Shown here: one piece after another, positions 17,862-21,342 of the stretch
Layout: each line of letters begins with the position of its first letter
Position numbering within the stretch: position 1 is the first letter of the stretch
NCBI GenBank assembly: GCA_003427395.1
Contig: BFEA01000025.1
Span: 4,866,317 to 4,887,658, forward strand
Reading direction: 5' to 3'
Length of the DNA: 21,342 bases
Source of the DNA: Chara braunii
Taxonomy: Eukaryota; Streptophyta; Charophyceae; Charales; Characeae
The notes under the pieces: model-generated
Seen by the model: only the letters and a program-made list of their open reading frames with translations
Databases searched by the model: none
Told to the model about the DNA's origin: nothing
Made by a program: the position numbers and the translations under genes

Positions 17862-17996
17862 AGCGAAACGGCCACAGAAAAGTCTACTCAGACACTAAAT
17901 GCTCTTCATCCGAAGTTTGTGGCCCTGCAAACACAGGTTATGGTCACAACAAATATCAAACCGACGATTTTCACACGAAAACAGGGTTTCTGCAAT
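17862..17996 (+). repeat. dispersed ~135-bp repeat, copy 1
   Basis: It matches 19424-19557 in order and orientation: AGCGAAA, GAAAAGTCTACT, AGACAC, AAATACC or AAATGCT, CTTCATCC, AAGTTTG, GCAAACAC, and GACGATTTTCACA. One frame (ATEKSTQTLNALHPKF-like) is partly retained in copy 2 but carries a stop there. The 122-residue open frame across copy 1 (17798-18166) is therefore probably chance. Confidence 0.8.
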
Positions 17997-17999
17997 GTG

Positions 18000-18600
18000 C
18001 CTTTAGCTACTCTGGCCTAGAGCCAGAGCTATTTGGCTATTTCACATGTTTGGTCTGTGGGACCAGGCCGTGGTCTGACCCCACAGGCCGTGTGCTCATT
18101 CACTCCAATCCAGTCCTTCTCAGTACCACCATTGGTACCAAGCCAGGCCAGTCCAGTCCAGTCTAGTTAGTCTGTCAGTGGTATACCCCAACTGCAGTAT
18201 GTTTTCGATTCATTCTTAATCCGCACAGGTTAGAGTATGTGTGTGTTGAGTCTGCGTGGGAGTTGCGCTGTCACTCCCAGCTCCATCGCCATCGTCATCT
18301 CCCTCATACTCATCCCTTTCTGTCTTGATCATGATGGACCGCCATCCCGGTGAGTCAGTCACACAGGTATCAGAGCAAGAATGTTCCCCGCTCCTACCCA
18401 TCCCTCTTTATACAACACCAAATCTCGACAGCGGGAATTTTCAGTGTTTTTATGCCCGCAGACGAACGAAAAAAAAAAAAACAACAGCGAAGGAGCAGCA
18501 TCAAGGAATAGCGGCACGTGGAAGAAAAAGAAGGGGTGCCGTCACAATGCATGCGAGCGAGCGCCAAGGCCAAGTCCACCACACTTGCCCACGCTACCCC
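18000..18600. other. unassigned stretch, GC-richer, overlapping frames
   Basis: Several overlapping frames exist on both strands (for example 18256-18618 plus and 18394-18840 minus) without recognisable domains. A consensus-like plus-strand splice donor (CCG-GTGAGTC) lies near 18350, following MMDRHP in frame. A CCAGT-rich mini-repeat lies at 18140-18165. A first exon of an unknown gene is possible but not supported by anything else. Confidence 0.35.
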
Positions 18601-18601
18601 G

Positions 18602-18670
18602 CCCCACCCCAAGGTTAGAACTTGGGCAGCTGTGTATAGCCAGTGCTCTAACACAATGACCAAAGCTAGA
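18602..18670 (-). other. tRNA-like sequence (SINE head or tRNA pseudogene)
   Basis: Minus-strand reading: a D-arm GGTC-ATTGTGTTA-GAGC with three of four pairs, then a T-arm CCCAAG-TTCTAAC-CTTGGG with a perfect six-bp stem and seven-nt loop. Acceptor-position bases TCTAGCT and GGTGGGG pair mostly by wobble. The GTGTTAGAGCA phrase and AGTTCTAACC match the spacing of A and B boxes. The anticodon arm is degenerate, so this is a tRNA-derived relic rather than a functional tRNA. Confidence 0.55.
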
Positions 18671-18854
18671 GTATGAATAGATAGTGTGGCACGTTGGTGT
18701 TGAAGAGTGTCATGCCAACTATTCACCCCCACTTTCCCCCCCTCCGTCGATGAGCGGCGAGCGGTGAGCAGCGACCAACACGACAACAGCGGGTGCGATG
18801 CTACTTGGGCCCCCACCCCCGTGCCTGCGCATCTAGCCATTTGCAGTGCCTCGT

Positions 18855-19105
18855 GGCAACTTGCTTAGGATCTTGAAGACCCCCCTAGCTAGGGGCTGCA
18901 CTACAGTGGGATCTAGGTGGCTGATCAAAATCTCGACACACCTAAATCTATTTTTTTTCCTACTACTGTAGCGGCAGTTTGGCAACAGTAAAGAACCCCC
19001 TGGCTAGGGGGCTGCACGGCTGTGCAATCAGGGTGGCTGATCAAGTTCTAGCCAACCATATCACCATTTTTTTGCGGCAGCAACATGCTGTCAGCAACTT
19101 GAAGG
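18855..19105. repeat. 115-bp tandem repeat with palindromic core, ~2.3 copies
   Basis: The palindrome CCCCTAG-CTAGGGG (18882-18895) recurs as CCCCCTGGCTAGGGGG (18996-19011), 115 bp apart. Each is followed by CTGCAC, then GGTGGCTGATCAA. A third partial copy starts near 19090 (CAGCAACTTGAAG). No coding frame follows the repeat. Confidence 0.85.
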
Positions 19106-19179
19106 CCAAAATCCTATAAATATTGGCGTTTGCTTTTGGCAAACCATAAGTCCGGTATCACGCCATACTAATATACTCT

Positions 19180-19385
19180 CTCCCGACTCTTTGTTCTCTC
19201 TTCCCTCCACCCTCTAATCATATTTTTTATAACTCTACCACTAATCCCTCACCCTACTTCACTCTCCTCTCTTATTTTCTTCACTTCTCTGCCCTTCTTC
19301 TCACTGCCATTTCATATCCCTCCCTCCCTCTTCCACCATTTTTTTTCCTCTTACTCTCTCACCCTCCTCTTCCCCCCCCCCCCAA
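19180..19385 (+). repeat. pyrimidine-rich tract
   Basis: About 200 bases are dominated by C and T, ending in a run of C near 19373-19383. It precedes copy 2 of the dispersed repeat, as a shorter tract precedes copy 1, so the tract may belong to the repeated element. Confidence 0.75.
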
Positions 19386-19423
19386 CTACAAACCCATCTT
19401 CCTCCTCACTCATTTTGTCATCT

Positions 19424-19557
19424 AGCGAAATGATCACCGAAAAGTCTACTTAGACACGAAATACCCTTCATCCCAAGTTTGCGGCTCAGCAAACACGAGT
19501 CATGCTCACACCAAATCAAACAGACGATTTTCACAATAAAATATAGTTTTTATCAAC
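19424..19557 (+). repeat. dispersed ~135-bp repeat, copy 2
   Basis: It is the diverged partner of 17862-17996, same orientation, about 1,560 bp downstream, with similarity through GACGATTTTCACA. Confidence 0.8.
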
Positions 19558-20483
19558 TACGTATTAAATCGGCCGTAGGCAGGCTCGTACATAAAGCTTG
19601 TCCTCCATATGTGTGGTTTAAACCACTCGTACCTTTTCCCCATTGAAAAACAAATATGCGGCTCATTTACGACCACAACTTTCGGGGGTCGGTATACCGG
19701 ACCAAAATGGTTGGCGGTGTCAACCAAAATGACCCTCGTGGCGATTTTTTTTTTTTTTTTGCGCAAAGTATTTTCAAGCTCCGCTTCAATAGTTGGCCAA
19801 GGTACTAATGGTGTAAGGTTATATATTGTCGCTCATACATATCAACTCACTCTACACCTCATTCCACCCACCCACCAGCTTGGTGGTGCAATTATGAACG
19901 CTTAGTTTCACAATATAGTCCTGATATGTGTGGCTTTCTGCTTCTTCCTTTGCTTTGATGTCCTATTTGTCCACATTAACATCCTTATTCGCCTTCCTGC
20001 TTTTTTAGTTGGTCAGTTCTAAGTGTTATTTCTGGTAGTTTGGAATACGTATGGTTGTCCACCATCTTGCAATACTTGAGTATAGGCAATACCAAGAAGT
20101 CTTTTTTTTTTTTTTTTTTTTTTTTTAAACAGTTTTGTTTCCAGCATGAAAACACTGGTGGTTGCTTCATTGAACTAGACATCGCATGACGCCCTTTTTT
20201 GTGATATGAGTTACTTCAGTAGGAAAATAGTTTAGCTACTACTGGGTTTAAACCTTCATATAGAACTAGTTTCTCGGAGCGGTTGACTTTCAATACTAGT
20301 GTTGTGAAGTTTGGATAATTGGGTTTAGATGCTCCCCTAATGCTTGTGTCTTGATTGTGGTGTGTTTTTTTTTTCCATAATATTTTGCATGTATTATTTA
20401 TGACAGTTTGAATCATAAATAACCTTAAACTTGGATTCGTGATGCTATCTTACTTTTCACCAACAAGCTTGTCAACTTAATTA
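19558..20483. other. unassigned stretch with T-runs
   Basis: No motif-bearing frame is seen. T-runs lie at 19745-19760 and 20102-20126; the latter is long enough to make the assembled length doubtful. Confidence 0.5.
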
Positions 20484-20558
20484 GTTGCAAAAATAATATT
20501 CTTGAATAGTTGCAAAAACAATGTTCTTGAACAGCTGCCAAAGCAATGTTATCGAACT
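20484..20558. repeat. 3 x 25-bp minisatellite
   Basis: Three consecutive 25-bp units begin GTTGCAAAAATAATATTC, GTTGCAAAAACAATGTTC and GCTGCCAAAGCAATGTTA, and end in TTGAATA, TTGAACA and TCGAACT. The period is not a multiple of three and there is no frame across it. Confidence 0.9.
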
Positions 20559-20924
20559 TGCTCCATTGTCTAATGCCGAGAGCCTAAACTGTTGCTACTT
20601 TTGCATTTCTTCGCAAAACAAGTCTGCATCAAATAACTCCAACGGTAAGCCGCTTCTCATAAGACAAAACAATTGATACACAACCGATAAACCAAACCCA
20701 TTTGTGGTAAAATAAAACATTAATTTTTTAGAATATATGTTTTTAAAAAACAAGCTCTCATCTGTGTGGGGAGTAACACGTGTTGGGAAATGGACCCAGC
20801 GTCCCTTATAGGAATACATAAGAACTTGTATAATTTTGATGATAATGATAATAATACTAATGATGATTATTTGACATATTTTAAAAAATTTGAAGTCATT
20901 ACCCATCTTCCAAAAATGAATTAA

Positions 20925-21265
20925 TGAGAAAAAATATGGACCAAGACCAAACCCTTACCGCTACCAAAGCATTCATTTCAAATGTAGTTATCACTAATCC
21001 AAGAGCAACTATAGTTGTTATGTTCAAACTCCCGTAACTAAACCCGGCCGCATGTCCTCCTCATGCTACCATCGTTGACCTAGGAAAAAACAATTGTTGG
21101 TCATTGACTTGTATTCCACCCTTGAGAAGTACCCAGCCAATCACGATCCATAAACATTACAACTACTTTTGAAATCAGATCGCCTCCACCACACACAAAA
21201 ACGTAATTCCAATATCATATCAATTTGGAATAGTCCTAAATGAATAAGACTAAGACCGATCATGT
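20925..21265 (-). pseudogene. Ty1/copia RNase H remnant
   Basis: Minus-strand translation, moving between frames, follows the order of a copia polyprotein end. DIGITF resembles the DYGI-F element after the reverse transcriptase. GGGDL, then MFMDRDWLGTS, resembles the D-x-DWAG motif that opens copia RNase H. TTIVALGLVITTFEMNALVA resembles TTVALST-x-EAEYMALV, which carries the catalytic glutamate. FLEDG follows in the place of the usual LL-x-LG. In-frame stops and at least one frameshift separate these blocks, so it is dead. The window ends upstream of it, so the rest of the element may lie beyond 21342. Confidence 0.5.
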
Positions 21266-21342
21266 ATGTAAAAAATTTGAAACTGTATCTTAACCCAAAT
21301 TGCAATTATAACTCATTTTTGTGACTCCCACGTAGTTTCCCC

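Noticed and set aside
17798-18166. 122-residue plus-strand frame
   Set aside because: Covers a dispersed repeat whose second copy does not keep this frame; no motif seen.

Overview
The window looks like a repeat-rich, gene-poor stretch of a large eukaryotic nuclear genome. No intact cellular gene could be supported. The evidence is decayed retroelement coding regions, tRNA-like sequences resembling SINE heads, microsatellites, several families of degenerate tandem repeats, long homopolymer runs and consensus-like splice sites. There is none of the dense, Shine-Dalgarno-led gene packing of a prokaryote. A green-lineage host (plant or streptophyte alga) is my guess from the mix of Penelope-like and Ty1/copia-like remnants; the sequence does not prove it.

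Layout. 1-712: four copies of a ~200-bp tandem repeat. 755-865: a G-rich polypurine tract. 850-2124: a Penelope-like reverse transcriptase frame, continuous through fingers, palm and thumb but broken by two in-frame TAG codons. 2125-3600: low-complexity A/T tracts and small hairpins. 3835-5460: five exon-like modules repeated on the minus strand, several encoding one strongly hydrophobic segment. This module block lies between two related flanking segments (3349-3600 and 6257-6560). 7045-8580: the most unusual structure, eleven spaced copies of a ~20-bp core (CATT-12 nt-AATG) whose flanks differ from copy to copy yet stay complementary within most copies. A GC-rich ~680-bp block ending in a tRNA-like sequence interrupts this array. 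8745-9480: a second array with a ~125-bp AT-rich unit. 10150-11130: a GC-rich island with open frames on both strands and no recognisable product.

11222-11259 is a sequencing-library artefact. It is the 38-bp Nextera mate-pair junction adaptor (two inverted 19-bp Tn5 mosaic ends), flanked by a 232-bp direct duplication of genomic sequence (10991-11222 and 11260-11491). Annotation across it is unreliable, including a spurious minus-strand ORF carrying the peptide SYTHLDVYKRQ.

11500-21342 is mostly AT-rich non-coding DNA. It holds two copia-like remnants on the minus strand (about 12530-12735, weak; about 20925-21265, better). It also holds a near-perfect ~90-bp-arm fold-back with extra direct copies (16330-16715), two more tRNA-like sequences (about 17306-17401 plus strand, 18602-18670 minus strand), a 115-bp tandem repeat with a palindromic core (18855-19105), a dispersed ~135-bp repeat pair (17862 and 19424) and a 3 x 25-bp minisatellite (20484-20558). 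No operon-like or pathway relationship between genes can be inferred.
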